Positions 9,831-21,032 of a DNA stretch of 64,000 nucleotides are shown one piece after another (within the stretch, counting starts at the first letter, position 1; each line of letters begins with the position of its first letter). Below the pieces are notes generated by a model. It saw nothing but the letters and a program-made list of their open reading frames with translations. It was not told the origin of the DNA and made no database searches. Both the position numbers and the translations under genes were made by a program. Source of the stretch: Phylloscopus collybita (lineage: Eukaryota; Chordata; Aves; Passeriformes; Phylloscopidae). The stretch lies in contig JAJNNQ010000129.1 in NCBI GenBank assembly GCA_027886175.1, forward strand, positions 2,666,001 to 2,730,000, written 5' to 3'.

Positions 9831-10800
9831 GTGAGTGTTGCTCCGGCGGGGCGAGCGTGGGTGCAGCGGGCGGAGGGGGGGTCGCGTGGCTACAGCGAGA
9901 GCTGTAGGGAGGGAGGCGGCGCTCCCCGCTCCTGAAATTGCTCGTTTTTGTTTGTAAAATCCGCGGTTTCCGGCATTTCCGCCTCCCCCGCGCTCTGCCC
10001 GGCCCCTCGGGGCGGGGGTTTCGCCGGCGCTGCTCGGGCTCGGCTCCGAGGCTCCCGGCCCAGCCCAGCCCGGCGCGGCTGCGGTGGGTCCCGGTGCCCC
10101 TGGCCAGCCTCCTGCGGCGGTCACGGGTGGTTTTCCTGCGCCACGCCGGGCCTTTGTGTGTCTTTGTGAGTCGTTTTACACAGCCGGGTGACGTCGCGTG
10201 GGGTTTGGCAGCCGCTGCGCCGAGCCCGGGTGGTGTTGTACTAGTTAGTGTACAAGTCGTTTCGGAAAGCCCGGCGGTGTTACTGCGAGTTTACACCTTG
10301 CTCCGCAGAGCCCGACAGCGATGTTGGTTTGGCGGCTGTTGGGTTTGGGCTTTTTTTTTTTGAGCCTGACATGAGCTAAGCGAGGTTCCTTACTCCTGCA
10401 AGTCCAAGGGGAGAGGTTAATTATTAATTATGCACAGAAGTATGGGTGGAATCTGCTGTTCTTTTTTTCACCATGCCTTTCCATCCCTGGCTCACTCCTT
10501 CAGTATTTGGCTGCCTGAGGCCCTGGCACAGGGTACCCAGAGGAGCTGTGTCTGCCCCTGGATCCCTGGCAGTGTCCCAGGCCAGGCTGGACAAGACTTT
10601 GAGCACCTGGTCTGGTGGAGCGTGTCCCTGCCCATGGCAGGGGGGTTGGAGTGAGGTGGGCTTCAAGGTCCCTGCCAGCCCAAACCACTGCACGATTCTG
10701 TGATTTGCTGGGGCCCAGAGGGGGCTGGAGCCACAGCTTGTGAGCTGTACTTTTGGAACCCTGGTGTGCCAATATCCTTGTGGGCGGTTGTTTTTCCCAG
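9831..10800 (+). other. SLC29A3 intron 1
   Basis: The first half is CpG-island sequence and the second half ends with a CR1 copy (10483-10702), about 100 bases before the exon 2 acceptor. No coding exon is seen. Confidence 0.65.
10483..10702 (+). mobile_element. CR1 LINE 3' fragment
   Basis: It shows 'gaggccctggcacagggtac', 'tctgcccctggatccctggc', 'ggccaggctggacaagactt' and 'cccatggcaggggggttgga', then ends ACGATTCTGTGAT. Confidence 0.9.
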
Positions 10801-11061
10801 CGTGCCAGCGCGATGGTCCCGGCAGCCGGCAGCTTTCCCCCGGACCAGGAGCCCCTGCTGGAGGATGCCGTGGGGAGCAGGTACAGCCGGCAGAAGCCAA
10901 GGGATCGCTGGCATGGGGCCTACGTTATATTTTTCCTCCTGGGCATCGGGTCCCTCCTGCCCTGGAATTTCTTCATCACGGCCAAACACTACTGGAGGTA
11001 CAAGCTGCAGAACTGCTCGGATGAGCCAGGCCCAGTGGGGCAGGTGGCCTCAGACCTGCGG
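10801..11061 (+). CDS. SLC29A3: SLC29A3 exon 2 with start codon
   Basis: The acceptor is TTCCCAG and the donor GTGAGT. Twelve untranslated bases precede the ATG at 10813-10815. It encodes residues 1-83, comprising the cytosolic tail, TM1 and part of the first lumenal loop. Confidence 0.9.
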
Positions 11062-14000
11062 GTGAGTGCTGCTTTTGAGGCAGAAAAAATTACCTGTTCT
11101 CCTTCCTAACTTGCTCGTTTTCCCCTTCCACTTCCCCAGAAAGTAAGTGAACATCCTCTAGGGTCTCACCTGCTGCAAATCAGTGGAAAGGTCTGTTTGG
11201 TATTTATTTACAAATAGCTGCAAGGAATATACTTCAAATCATTTTGTGGTCCGCCTTTTACCTGTATTTGGCCTGCTGAGTGTTAAGGTAAAAATCTGAA
11301 TCTAAAAAAATAGGGCTTAACCTTTCACAGGGCAACTTCTACAGTGCAAGGCATCTTTGTGGTGGTCTTTTTTGTGTCCTTCATGATCTGGCAGGTATGC
11401 CATCAGCATCTCCTTGCAGTGATCAACATCTGGCTTGTGGCATATGGAGCAAGGAGCTTGTCATGGGGTGATGGATGAGGCAGCTGTGGGGTGGCAGGGT
11501 AATGGCCTTTCTCTGTCCCCAGAAAGGCTGCTTTCTCTTGCTCCTCCTGCCACAGCAAGATTGTTTTCCCTGAGCCTCCCTGACAAAGCTGTGGGTTTGT
11601 TTCTTTGTGGCTGGAAAAAGTCTTGGAGCGACGAGGCTGCATCACATCGTGCTCTCATGGCAGAGCTTGTTCAGGTGGTTTGGACACTTTTTGTTTTTAT
11701 ATAAACACAGGGCCAGGTGTGACGCCTGTGTTTCCCCGTGGATTTCTCACTCCAGTACACCCACAGCTCTTTTAATTCTCATAGTTGCTAAGTGTCAGCT
11801 TCTTTTTTGATGGGGAGGAAGGGAAGTGCTTATAGCAGGATGCCACAGGTGTGCTGCTGTAGAGCAAGAAACCGAATTAAACTGATGGTGCCCCAGCTCC
11901 TGCCTGAAGACCAGAATTACCTGTGTCTGTGCTGGTGAGGGTGCACAGAGAGGGGTGAAAGGTGCTATGTCACCACATGGTGCAGTGTTCCCTCCTATTT
12001 CCTGCATCCCACGTGTTCCTCACTGCTCTACATCATGCTGATCCTCTTGAAAAAAGCTGGGTTTAAGTAAAGTGTGTTAAAGTAGGTGTTTGCTTGCACA
12101 GCTGTCCTCTTGGCTGGATCAGCCATTTCTTTGCTGAAAGGGTGTTTCTCTTCCTATGTGGCTGTGGAACAATGCCTTTTCCTTTCTCCAAGGAGAAGCT
12201 GCGTGGCTGTTCTGTGGCAGTGGAGTGTGATCAACACTAAACCAGTCAGCCCAGTTTGTGCCCTGCTGCTGCAGCGGGAGGGTTTGCCTGCACACAGAGC
12301 TGGGCTCTTGGAAGGATGCACCTCTGACTGACAGCCTGCTCCTGGTTCCAGCCTTTTCCCTGCTGCTAATTTCATGCCCCGTGCTCAGTAACACTCCGGT
12401 GCCTTAAGCCACCGACAGGGATCTGGATTCCTTTTCCAGCCTGGCAGGAGCCCAGCTGCCAAGTCCGGGCTGGAGCAGAATAGAAGCTGCTTTGCACCTT
12501 GTGTCAGATTTGCCACCACGGTGCTTTGTTCTTTGTTTGGGGCGTTTTAAGGCATGCTAGCAGCGTGTTTGAAGTTAATATGGGGTTAAACACTTTCATT
12601 ATGTGCCTCAGCTCCGTGGCCGAGGGATGACAGTTTCCCCCATTAGACATGGACGTGGATGTGGGAGGAACATGTCAGGTTTGCTTTGGGGTTTATTTTA
12701 AGGGCTCAGCAGAAAGGAAGAACTGGGTATATCCTGTAGTGCCAAAAATGAAAGCACATCTGTGAAGGGTGGGAATACCCAAGGAGGGAGAAGAGTTGCC
12801 ATTGGAGATGGATTAAAACCTAACAAGCAGGAGAGATGAGTATGGAACCTGGTATTTTCCACTGGTCCGAACATGGATTAAATCTGCCACCCACCATTCT
12901 GCTGCTGCATTAAAAATGTGGTGCAAGGGCTCTTAAGTACTTGCCCAATTCTCTTCTCACTGTTGGTGTGAGCCCATTTGCTGGGAATGAATGGATATTT
13001 CTCTGGGATTCTCAAAGCATAGCATCTCTGCTGGGTTACTGTGAGTACACTTCTGCTTGGAGCAAAGCATTAGAAAGTCATTTTTCCTCACCAGAAGCAG
13101 AAGCAAGTGAACTTGGAAGTTTATTGAGTATCCCCAGGATGGTTTGGAGGTTTGTTTTAAGTAGGTGAGTAAATAAGCTGGAATTTAGCAGCCAGCTTTG
13201 CATTTTGCTTTGTCTTTTCTCCTGTGATTCATCGTATGGCCACAGAGCTTTGAGCCTCCTGCTTGGCTGAGCTGATGCCATAAGCACAGGCATTTAAGTC
13301 TCTGCCTATCTAGACCCTCTAGGAGTGATTATTAGATTTCCTGTTGCTTCCAGTGAAGTTCCTGATAGGGAAGAAGAGACAAACGTGCTTGTAAACTGAT
13401 TAAAAATGATGCAAGGCCATAAAAATAATGAACTGTGCAGAGAAAACCTGCCAAGTGCCTTTTTCTGGTTGGACATGATGAGACCCCCATCTTTGTAGCA
13501 GGAAAAGTGCAGAAAATTAAAACCTGTCAGGATATGGGTGGGCATGTAGGTCATCCCACCCTCTGTGTGCATCATCCTACCTGCTGGCTGAGATTGCTGC
13601 AGCGAAAAAATGGGATTAAGCCCCTTGAGGAGAGGAGAGGGAGCAGACATGCACAGCACCATGGCAGCTATTTCTTTCACTGTTTATTTTTTTCCTTCTG
13701 AATTTATGTCCCTGATTTCCTGAAATAGCCCAGGGCTATGGGAGGGCAAATCCCAGAATTGCCATTGCCCTGAGCAATTTGCAACATGGGCTACAATGCA
13801 ACAAGGTGGATACCTGCACCATAACTGCCTGTTGTGTCACATTCAAGACCTGAAATTCATGTGTTGTTCCCCCTACAATGTTTTTTACTTTGTTTTGGGG
13901 TTTTGTTTTTTTTCCTGGCAGGACTATTTTGAGAGTTACATCTCCATTGCTTCCACTGTGCCCTCAGTGCTGTGCCTGATTGGAAACTTCTTGCTTGTCA

Positions 14001-17000
14001 ACAAGTAGGTGTTGCTCTGATCCCAAGTGCCCGAGCCACGCTTCTCCCTGCCTTTGCTCCTGTCTTCTTTCCAGTTTCCCAGCTCAGGCTGCCCTTCCCT
14101 CAGGGGGTCACCATGGGGCATGCTGGGCTCAGCCTCCCTGTGCAGCCAAAATTCCCCTCCTTGCTCCTGCCTGAGTTGCAGCTGGCTGAGAAGAAGTGGG
14201 AGAAGCACCTTGCTCCACACGTGCCTGCAGTTGGCTTGACTAAATAAATTCCTAATGAATTCTTTGCATAATTGCTTTGACAGTGTCTCCCAGAGCACAC
14301 CCCTGGAAAAGCTGGCAGCCCAGGGCTGAGACAGGAGCACTCTCTGCTGGGTTCAGAACTGGCTGCAGGGCCGGGCCCAGAGAGTGGTGGGGAACGGTGC
14401 TGCCTCCAGCTGGGGAAAGTCACCAGTGGTGTTCCTCAGGGCTCTGTGCTGGGGCCAGCTCTGCTCAGTGTGTTCATGGATGACAGGGATGAGGGCATTG
14501 AGTCTTTCATTAGTAAATTTGCAGGTGACACTAAGCTGGGAATGTGTGTCCATCTGTTGGAAGGTAGGAGGGCTCTGCAGAGAGACCTGGAATGGTTGGA
14601 TGGATGGGCAGAGTCCAAAGGGATGAAGTTGAATAAGGCCAAGTGCCCAGTCCTGCCTTTTGGCCACAAGAACCCCCTGCAGTGCTCTAGGCTGGGGATG
14701 GTGTGGCTGGACAGTGCCCAGGCAGAAAGGGACCTGAGGGCACTGATGGACAGCAGCTGGACATGAGCCAGCAGTGTGCCCTGGGGGCCAAGAAGGCCAG
14801 TGGTACCTGGCCTGGATCAGGAATGGTGTGGCCAGCAGGGAGGTCATTCTTCTCCTTTACCTGGCACTGGTGAGGCTGCACCTCAAGTGCTGTGTCCAGT
14901 TTTGGCCTTTCAGTTCAGGATGGACATTGAGTGCAGTGACCAGCTCTGGGTGTCTCAGTTTAGGAAGGATATTGAGTTCTGTGTCCAGTTTTGGCCTTTC
15001 AGTTCAGGATGGACATTGAATGCAGTGTCCAGCTGTGGGTGTCTCAGTTTAGGAAGGATGTTGAAACACTTGAGCGCATCCCAAGGAGGCAGCAAGGCTG
15101 GTGAGGGGCTCGGAATACAAACCCTGTGAGGAACGACTGAGGGAGCTGGGGTTGTTCAGCCTGGAGAAAAGGAGACTCAGGGGTGACCTTATCACTCTCT
15201 ACAACGTCCTGAAAAGTGGCTGTGGTCAGGTCTCTTTCTCCTGTCAGTACAGGACACAGTCTTAAGCTACACCAGGAGAAATACAGGTTGGACATTAGGA
15301 AAAAGGGTTTTTACAGGAAGAGTAATAAAGTACTGGAATGGTTTGTCTTGGGAGGTGGTGGAGTTGCCATCCCTGGATGTGGCATTTGGTGCCATGGTTT
15401 AGTTGAGGTGTTAGGGCATGGGTTGGACTTGATGATCTTGAAGGTCTCTTCCAACCCAGTGATTGTGTGAAATAGTATTCCCTCTGAAAAATACCTTTAT
15501 TGTCATCAGGGGACCGGTTGAGAAAAGCCAAGCTCATCCAGGTAGGAGCAACACCTTGCCCTGGTCTTACCAGGTCTTATCCTTAAACTGGGATAAGAAA
15601 TGGACCAGCTGCACGTTGTTGCAAGCTTGGCTTAAATCTCAAGCAGCCTCATGCCTTCATTTGTACCCTTCCTTATCCCACATCAAACTCCTACATGCTT
15701 GCAGGCATGGGTTTGCATGCCTAATCTCCAGATTCCAGCTCCCCGCCTCTCTCCCTTGCCTCACTGCCTCCTCATCTCCTCCCACCTCTTATTTTCTTTG
15801 CCCCTTCTACCAGCACAGGGGTTGTCCTCCTCCCATGTTGAACGTTGTGGTTTGAAACGCAGGAGTGACTTCTTCCCCTTGTCCCCAGGGTTCCTGCCAG
15901 TGTCCGGATCCTGTCCTCTCTCTTTGTCATGCTGGCTGTTTTCCTGGTGATCACGGTGCTGGTGAAGGTGGACACCTCCTCCTGGACCACGTGCTTCTTC
16001 GCGCTCACCGTTGGCTGCGTGGCCGTGGTCAGCAGTGCCTCCACCGTCTTCTCCAGCAGCATCTTTGGCCTGAGCAGCTGCTTCCCCATGAGGAACCTGC
16101 AGGCTCTGATCTCAGGTCGGGTGATCCCGCTGGGATCGTGCTCTCGGACTTCCCCTGCTCAGCTCCGTGGTTTTCTCTCTTCTGCCTCTGGGGTTTTGTC
16201 GTGTGGGGTTTGTTTTAGAGGCTTAACTTTGCCCTAATGATAAAGGGAAGTTGCTGAAGGAGAAACTTGCTCGGTCACATGAGCTTTGGTTTCTGTAAAT
16301 AGCCATAAACTGACCTTGGAGAGTTGCTGGGTGCAGGGAGAAAGGAGGGAAGGAGATGACATCCCCCTGCCCTGCCATTTCCAGAGAGGGATCTGCAGCT
16401 TTGCCCTGTCTGCTCTTCTCTGATCAGCATTTCCATGAGCGTTGGGAGCAGTGAGTGATGAGTTCCCTGGAGCTTTGATAACATTATAAATGTGCTGTGG
16501 AATGGTTGACAAACCAAGAGAAGAAGGGAGGAAAAACATCAGGGTGGTGAAATTTTTCCTGGGGCCAAGACAGGAGTGTTTTAATGAGTTTATCTCAGAG
16601 AAGGAATGCACCACGTCCCTGAGATGGCATTCCTGCTGCTGGTGGCTTGAATTCCCATCTGGGGGAGTGCAGAAGAGAGGCTGATTGTACATGTGCTAGT
16701 GGAAAGCCAGGCTTAGGCTTTGGAAAAGGTTTGGACTTTTTCTGCAGGCCTGGGGACCTGCAAGCCCAGCAGGTTGGGTCCCATCCTGCCCCTGTGTGCG
16801 CTGTGCTGTGTTGGAAGGGGTGCAGGGTGGCACCTGGGCTGTGCTGCAGCTGCACAAATACCTGAGGTGTGGAAATGGAGAGGAGGTGGAGCTGCACCCT
16901 GAGCCGCGTTTGGGGCAGGGCCCGAGCTGCTTCCCCTGGGGACCTGTGCATGCCAGAAGAGGAGCTTCTGGGCTCCCCCTCTTGTCCCTCACTGTGCCCA

Positions 17001-18419
17001 CGTGGCTCTGTTCCTCCACACAGGCCAGGCCATGGGTGGCACCATCAGCGCCGTGGCCTCTGTGATAGACCTGGCAGCGGCGGCCGATGTCACCGACAGC
17101 GCCCTGGCCTATTTCCTCACCGCCGACGTCTTCATCGTCGTCTGCATCGTGGTGTTCCTGCTGCTGCCCCGGCTGGAGTACTCCAGGTGTGTGCCAGCCT
17201 GCCAGGGGCTTCCCACAGAGCGGGGCTGGCACTGGGATTGCTGGGGGATCCAGGGCACGCTCGCCCTGCCGGTCCCTGCCGTGTCACTGTCGCCAGCTGC
17301 TTCCCCTTTCACCGAAACCACAGGCTGAAACTGGGGCTGTGCTGAGTTTCTGCCAAGCTTTCCCAGGGCCCAGGATGCTGGCGCTCCCAAAATGTGTGCA
17401 GTCAGCAGAGAGCCCGAATCTGGAGGCAGCCAACTAGCCCCATGTCCTGTCTGCCACTCGGGTGTGTGTGCCCCACTGGTCTGGTTGGTGCTTGTAGCTC
17501 CCCAGAGCCCCCTGCTCCCAAGTGCCTGCATGCAGCAGGGTCCCCTCTGTGAACGCTGAGGGTGCAGAGAGATGGGGAGAGGGAGTGATGGGTCTGCAAG
17601 AGTCACCTCTCTGTATGAGGTAGGAGCTGGAGGTGTGGTGGAGTTGCAGGGCCCCAGCAGGTGTACCTGTGTCTCCAGCTTCTCTCCTGCCCTCTCTCCA
17701 AATCTCAGTTGCATTCCCCCCATGCTTCCCTCTCTCTCTCTTTCTCCAGGTATTACCTGAGCAGCCAGAAGGAGAGCCCCTCTCTGGTCACTGTGCCCCC
17801 TGACAGCTCCGCGGAGGGTGAAGCAGAGCCAGGAGGCACCACGAGTTCCTCCTTCCTCACAAGAAGCGCTGGAATCCCCCCACTCCGGCCCATCCTGCAG
17901 AAGACCGCCCTCCTCGGCTTCTGCCTCTTCTACGTCTTCTTCATCTCCATCATCATCTTCCCTTCCCTCTCCTCCAACATCGAGTCTGTCAGCAAATCCT
18001 CGGGAAGCCCGTGGAGCACCAAGTACTTCACACCGCTCACGTGTTTCCTCCTGTACAACTTTGCTGACTGGTGCGGGAGGCAGGTCACTGCCTGGGTCCA
18101 GGTGCCTGGCCCCAAGAGCAAACTGCTGCCTGCCCTCGTCCTCCTCAGAACCATCTTCCTCCCTCTCTTCATCCTCAGCAACTACCAGCCCCGGGCTCAC
18201 ATCCGGACCGTGGTGTTCAATCGGGACGTCTACCCCGTGCTCTTCACGGCGCTGCTGGGGCTCAGCAACGGCTACCTGGGCACGCTGGTCATGGTCTACG
18301 GCCCCAAAATCGTGCCAAAGGAGCTGGCTGAGGCAGCAGGGGTGGTGATGACGTTTTACCTCGTGCTGGGGCTGGCTGTGGGGTCTGCCTGCGCTGTTTT
18401 CGTGGTGCACCTCGTGTAG
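10813..18419 (+). CDS. SLC29A3: SLC29A3 (ENT3) equilibrative nucleoside transporter, complete CDS
   Basis: Lysosomal/endosomal membrane carrier that moves nucleosides and nucleobases out of the lysosome; loss of the human gene causes H syndrome. Coding exons are 10813-11061, 13922-14004, 15889-16115, 17024-17186 and 17750-18419. They join to 1392 bases, giving 463 residues (human 475). The chosen ATG has G at -3 and +4 and is the first ATG if the non-coding exon 1 is used. Visible features are a DQEPLL dileucine sorting signal at residues 11-16, a first membrane helix at about 36-57 with the ENT motif LPWNFF, and a sequon NCS at 67-69 in the lumenal loop. [37 protein letters not shown] and [12 protein letters not shown], typical of ENT3, follow. 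The C-terminal helix ends VVHLV. About 11 membrane helices are expected. ENT1 and ENT2 fit less well because they lack the N-terminal dileucine extension. Confidence 0.95.
11062..13921 (+). other. SLC29A3 intron 2, no features recognised
   Basis: 2.9 kb without CR1, LTR or coding similarity that I can recognise. Composition is ordinary. Confidence 0.65.
13922..14004 (+). CDS. SLC29A3: SLC29A3 exon 3
   Basis: The acceptor is TGGCAG and the donor GTAGGT. It encodes residues 84-110, [20 protein letters not shown] and GNFLLVN, which is the second membrane helix. It ends two bases into Lys111. Confidence 0.94.
14283..15474 (+). mobile_element. CR1 LINE, long 3' copy with degenerate reverse-transcriptase end
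   Basis: The longest CR1 in the window, 1.2 kb. Around 14446-14766 one frame still resembles the C-terminal part of a CR1 reverse transcriptase: [37 protein letters not shown]. The usual FADDTKL motif is altered, and stops and a frame shift follow, so it is dead. Frames resume near 15120-15215 (ERLRELGL- and [14 protein letters not shown]). It ends with 'gatgatcttgaaggtctctt', 'ccaaccca' and a decayed tail. An 89-base internal duplication is present at 14891-15066. Confidence 0.92.
14891..15066 (+). repeat. 89-base tandem duplication within CR1
   Basis: The block beginning TGTGTCCAGTTTTGGCC starts at 14891 and again at 14980, and each copy runs to TTAGGAAGGAT(A/G)TTGA. The two copies differ at only a few bases. 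The period is not a multiple of three, so the copy breaks the frame. Confidence 0.9.
15889..16115 (+). CDS. SLC29A3: SLC29A3 exon 4
   Basis: The acceptor is CCCCAG. It encodes residues 112-186, including [24 protein letters not shown] and [11 protein letters not shown], the ENT signature region. The donor reads CAG|GTCGGG, a weak match to consensus, but the frame into exon 5 is exact. Confidence 0.93.
16116..17023 (+). other. SLC29A3 intron 4, no features recognised
   Basis: About 0.9 kb with no repeat or exon seen. Confidence 0.65.
17024..17186 (+). CDS. SLC29A3: SLC29A3 exon 5
   Basis: The acceptor is CACACAG and the donor GTGTGT. It completes Gly187 and encodes [20 protein letters not shown] and then a membrane helix ending LLLPRLEYS. 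Arg241 is split at the donor. Confidence 0.94.
17187..17749 (+). other. SLC29A3 intron 5, no features recognised
   Basis: 563 bases with a long pyrimidine tract (TC-rich, 17690-17748) before the acceptor. Nothing else is seen. Confidence 0.65.
17750..18419 (+). CDS. SLC29A3: SLC29A3 terminal exon 6
   Basis: It encodes residues 242-463: a hydrophilic cytosolic loop that is the most variable part against human, then [38 protein letters not shown] and [17 protein letters not shown], ending at TAG (18417-18419). Confidence 0.95.
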
Positions 18420-20300
18420 AGGGGCAGCCGGAGGAGGAGGATGCCTTGGTTTGTGGTGCTGCAGTTGGGTATTTAGGGTTTGGGGTTTTTTCCCAAAGAA
18501 AGTCAGGTATCATCTGGTTTTGAGGCAGGCTGCCTGTCTTGGGGGGTGGGTAGCTGCATCCAGGGGGGATGCAGAGGGAAAGTCTCCCTTCTGGGAAGGG
18601 GCATCCCCTGTGCTTGGGAGGGTTCTGTCAGACATTGTCACTTCCCAGTTTAATGGAGCAGGGACCAAAACAGCCTCATCTTCCCCAGGGAACTCAGGAA
18701 GCACCAGGGACACAGGGATACCATCCCTTACCTGTGTGCCAGTGGTTTTAAGCTGAACCCGGGGCTTTCGGGGGCACCTTGGGTTTTACTGCCACGCTGT
18801 TAGGAGTTCAGCCCTTCAGGGGTTGGGTGGTCTTTGGCAGGGGTCACCCCTCACTGAGCTGTGATGGTGGCATTGAACTAAAAGGGATTTGAGTCCTGGA
18901 GCAGCTTCCCACAACTTAGGGAGTGAGTAGCAGCTGCCCCAGGGACTGGGGCACAGTTTTGAATAGATTTCATACAATCATTGCACAAAAAAAACCAAAA
19001 ACAAAAACAAAACACATATATAAGGAAAACCACTCCACTTGGAAATTTGCTTGCTTTAATTTTTCCACGTAAAATTGAACTGAGGAATCGTCTACCTCCT
19101 AGCATGGTGCCACTAGTGTTGGGGACTATTCCCTGGCCAAGCTGAGAGGAGCATTTTTCCTGCAGTGACTGTGGTGTCACCCCCCAAGGGAAGTGAAATG
19201 CTGAGTGGGCCTAATCTGAGGTTTTTAAGGTGTCTTCAGTCTGCGTTCAGAGAGCTCTGTGAAAGCCAGGGAGATGCATGAGAGGGACCCTGGTGTGAGG
19301 TTCTCAGCAGGAACCTGGTTAATTCATGTAGACAGGCACCATATGGCCTCCAGATGTTTTCAGAGGGGTGAGCTACTGTGACACCCAAAATTATGGCCCA
19401 CCCAAAGACGACTGGCTTTTAAAGCCATTTAAACTCCCATATGCCAGCACAGCCTGGACTAAATCCAATTATTGTATTTATTTTCTCAGATTGGCTGGAT
19501 TTATGGTCTGCAAGAGGTGAACTGATGTGCAAGGGTGTAATGGCAGAGCTTGGCATTGCAGTGATGTCTCAGAGATGTTGTCTGTGGAGATGAATTCCTT
19601 TAAGACTGGGTGAGGAGCAGATGCCCCATTACTGGGATGCTCTCAGCACCTCCTGCTTGCCCACGTAGTGGTGGAGCTGCTGGATGTGGGGCTCTGCTGG
19701 GAGGACAGCAGGATCCATGGTGGTTACTGCCCTGGGGTGCCATGTGGGTGTGGTGGACACTGGGGTTTTTTACATAAATTTTCCAGTGTTTAGTTTGGGC
19801 CCCTTGGCAACACACACAGGGTTTTGCTTTATGGCTGATTTTTATTTCAGCATAAAATCCAGACACAAGTGGAGAATCTCTTGGGTGTGCAGTAGTGAGG
19901 AGCAGCTTTATGAAACGTGTGGGCTCTTCATCCTGTCCCTTTGGTGGGTTTGGAGCTACTTGGCCAGGGACTGCCTTGACCCAGGTGAAGGCCCCCCCCA
20001 AGGGCTGAAGGTTGGGATGCTGGGAGCCCCTCCTGGGGTCAGTGCTCCCATTGCCTCCCTGGTGTTGCAAAAAGCCCAACCCAGCTTGGTGCTGGCAACC
20101 AAAAAGTCCCTTTGTGGCCTTTGATGGGCCTGTCTTCAACCTGTGCATTTCCCCCTGATCCAGGGAATGATGAGATTGGGCTTGAATTTTTTACTGCTTT
20201 GCATCTCTGATCCTCCTCTCTGAGTTACAGACCAAATTCCTCTGGAGGGAGAACTTAATTATCTGGTACCGCTGCTAATAAAGATAATTCTTGATCCTGT
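18420..20300 (+). other. SLC29A3: SLC29A3 3'UTR (probable)
   Basis: No acceptor-like boundary or repeat is seen between the stop and the first clear AATAAA at 20277-20282, which is followed by a GT-rich CTGGTGTCTGG element. A shorter transcript using a weaker site is possible. Confidence 0.5.
20277..20282 (+). terminator. SLC29A3: SLC29A3 polyadenylation signal (probable)
   Basis: A canonical AATAAA, with a GT-rich downstream element starting about 25 bases later. Confidence 0.55.
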
Positions 20301-20949
20301 ACAACTGCTGGTGTCTGGAATAATTTCTCTTGGAGATGCACTGGTGCATGCGGTTTTAGCTTGCATTTTTCCTTCTGGTCATCTTTCTCTCCCAGCTTGG
20401 GTTGTAAACTCAGAGAAATCCCTGGCAAGGGCTGGGTGGGGGAGCCCTGAGATCACTGCAGTGGAATATCCCCAAATGACACGCAGGTAAGGTGTGGAGA
20501 GCGTTCCTGTGGCAGGGGGGAGTGAGCAAAAAGGGGATTTATCCTTTGGTTTTGCTGGCAAGCACCTAAGGAAGGTCAATAACTGAGGGGGAAAATCCAT
20601 ACAGATGCAAATTTGGCAAGAACCAGGTCTGGGCATAAAGCAGGGAATGCTGGTGGGAATGCCACGATATGGGGGTGGATGCTGCCAGGCCTCTGAGCCA
20701 CGAGCTGTGTGTGATCCCCCTGCAGAAGGGGAGGGATAATTTATAGGGAATTGCATCTAACGGCAGGGAAGTGATTACAGTGCCTGGGAGAAGCCACATC
20801 TGCTGCTCGGCGTGGGCCACAGCAAGGAGCTCCAGGTGAGGAAAAGCGGGATGAGGAGGGAAATGGGGGTGGTGAGGTGGAATGTAAGGCTGCTGGATCT
20901 GGGAGGCACCAAGGTGCAGCTACATCCTGTGCCTGGGTGGGCTGAGTTG

Positions 20950-21032
20950 GTGTCCCTGCCCATGGCAGGGGTTCGGAACTAGATGATCAGCACAGTCCCT
21001 TCCAAGCCAAACTTACTCCATGATCCTGTGAT
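20950..21032 (+). mobile_element. CR1 LINE 3' end, short
   Basis: Contains 'gtccctgcccatggcagggg', 'ctagatgat' and 'cagtcccttccaagcc', with a decayed ATGATCCTGTGATA tail. Confidence 0.85.

Larger units (their letters stand above)
14005..15888 (+). other. SLC29A3 intron 3, mostly one CR1 copy
   Basis: The CR1 element at 14283-15474 fills about two thirds of this intron. The flanks hold nothing recognisable. Confidence 0.8.

Noticed and set aside
14353..14847. 164-codon minus-strand open frame
   Set aside because: Shadow of the CR1 reverse-transcriptase remnant on the plus strand.
17109..18410. 433-codon open frame on the minus strand, the longest in the window
   Set aside because: It is antisense to SLC29A3 exons 5 and 6 and crosses their intron. 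It is low in hydrophobic domains, and the plus strand matches ENT3 exactly.
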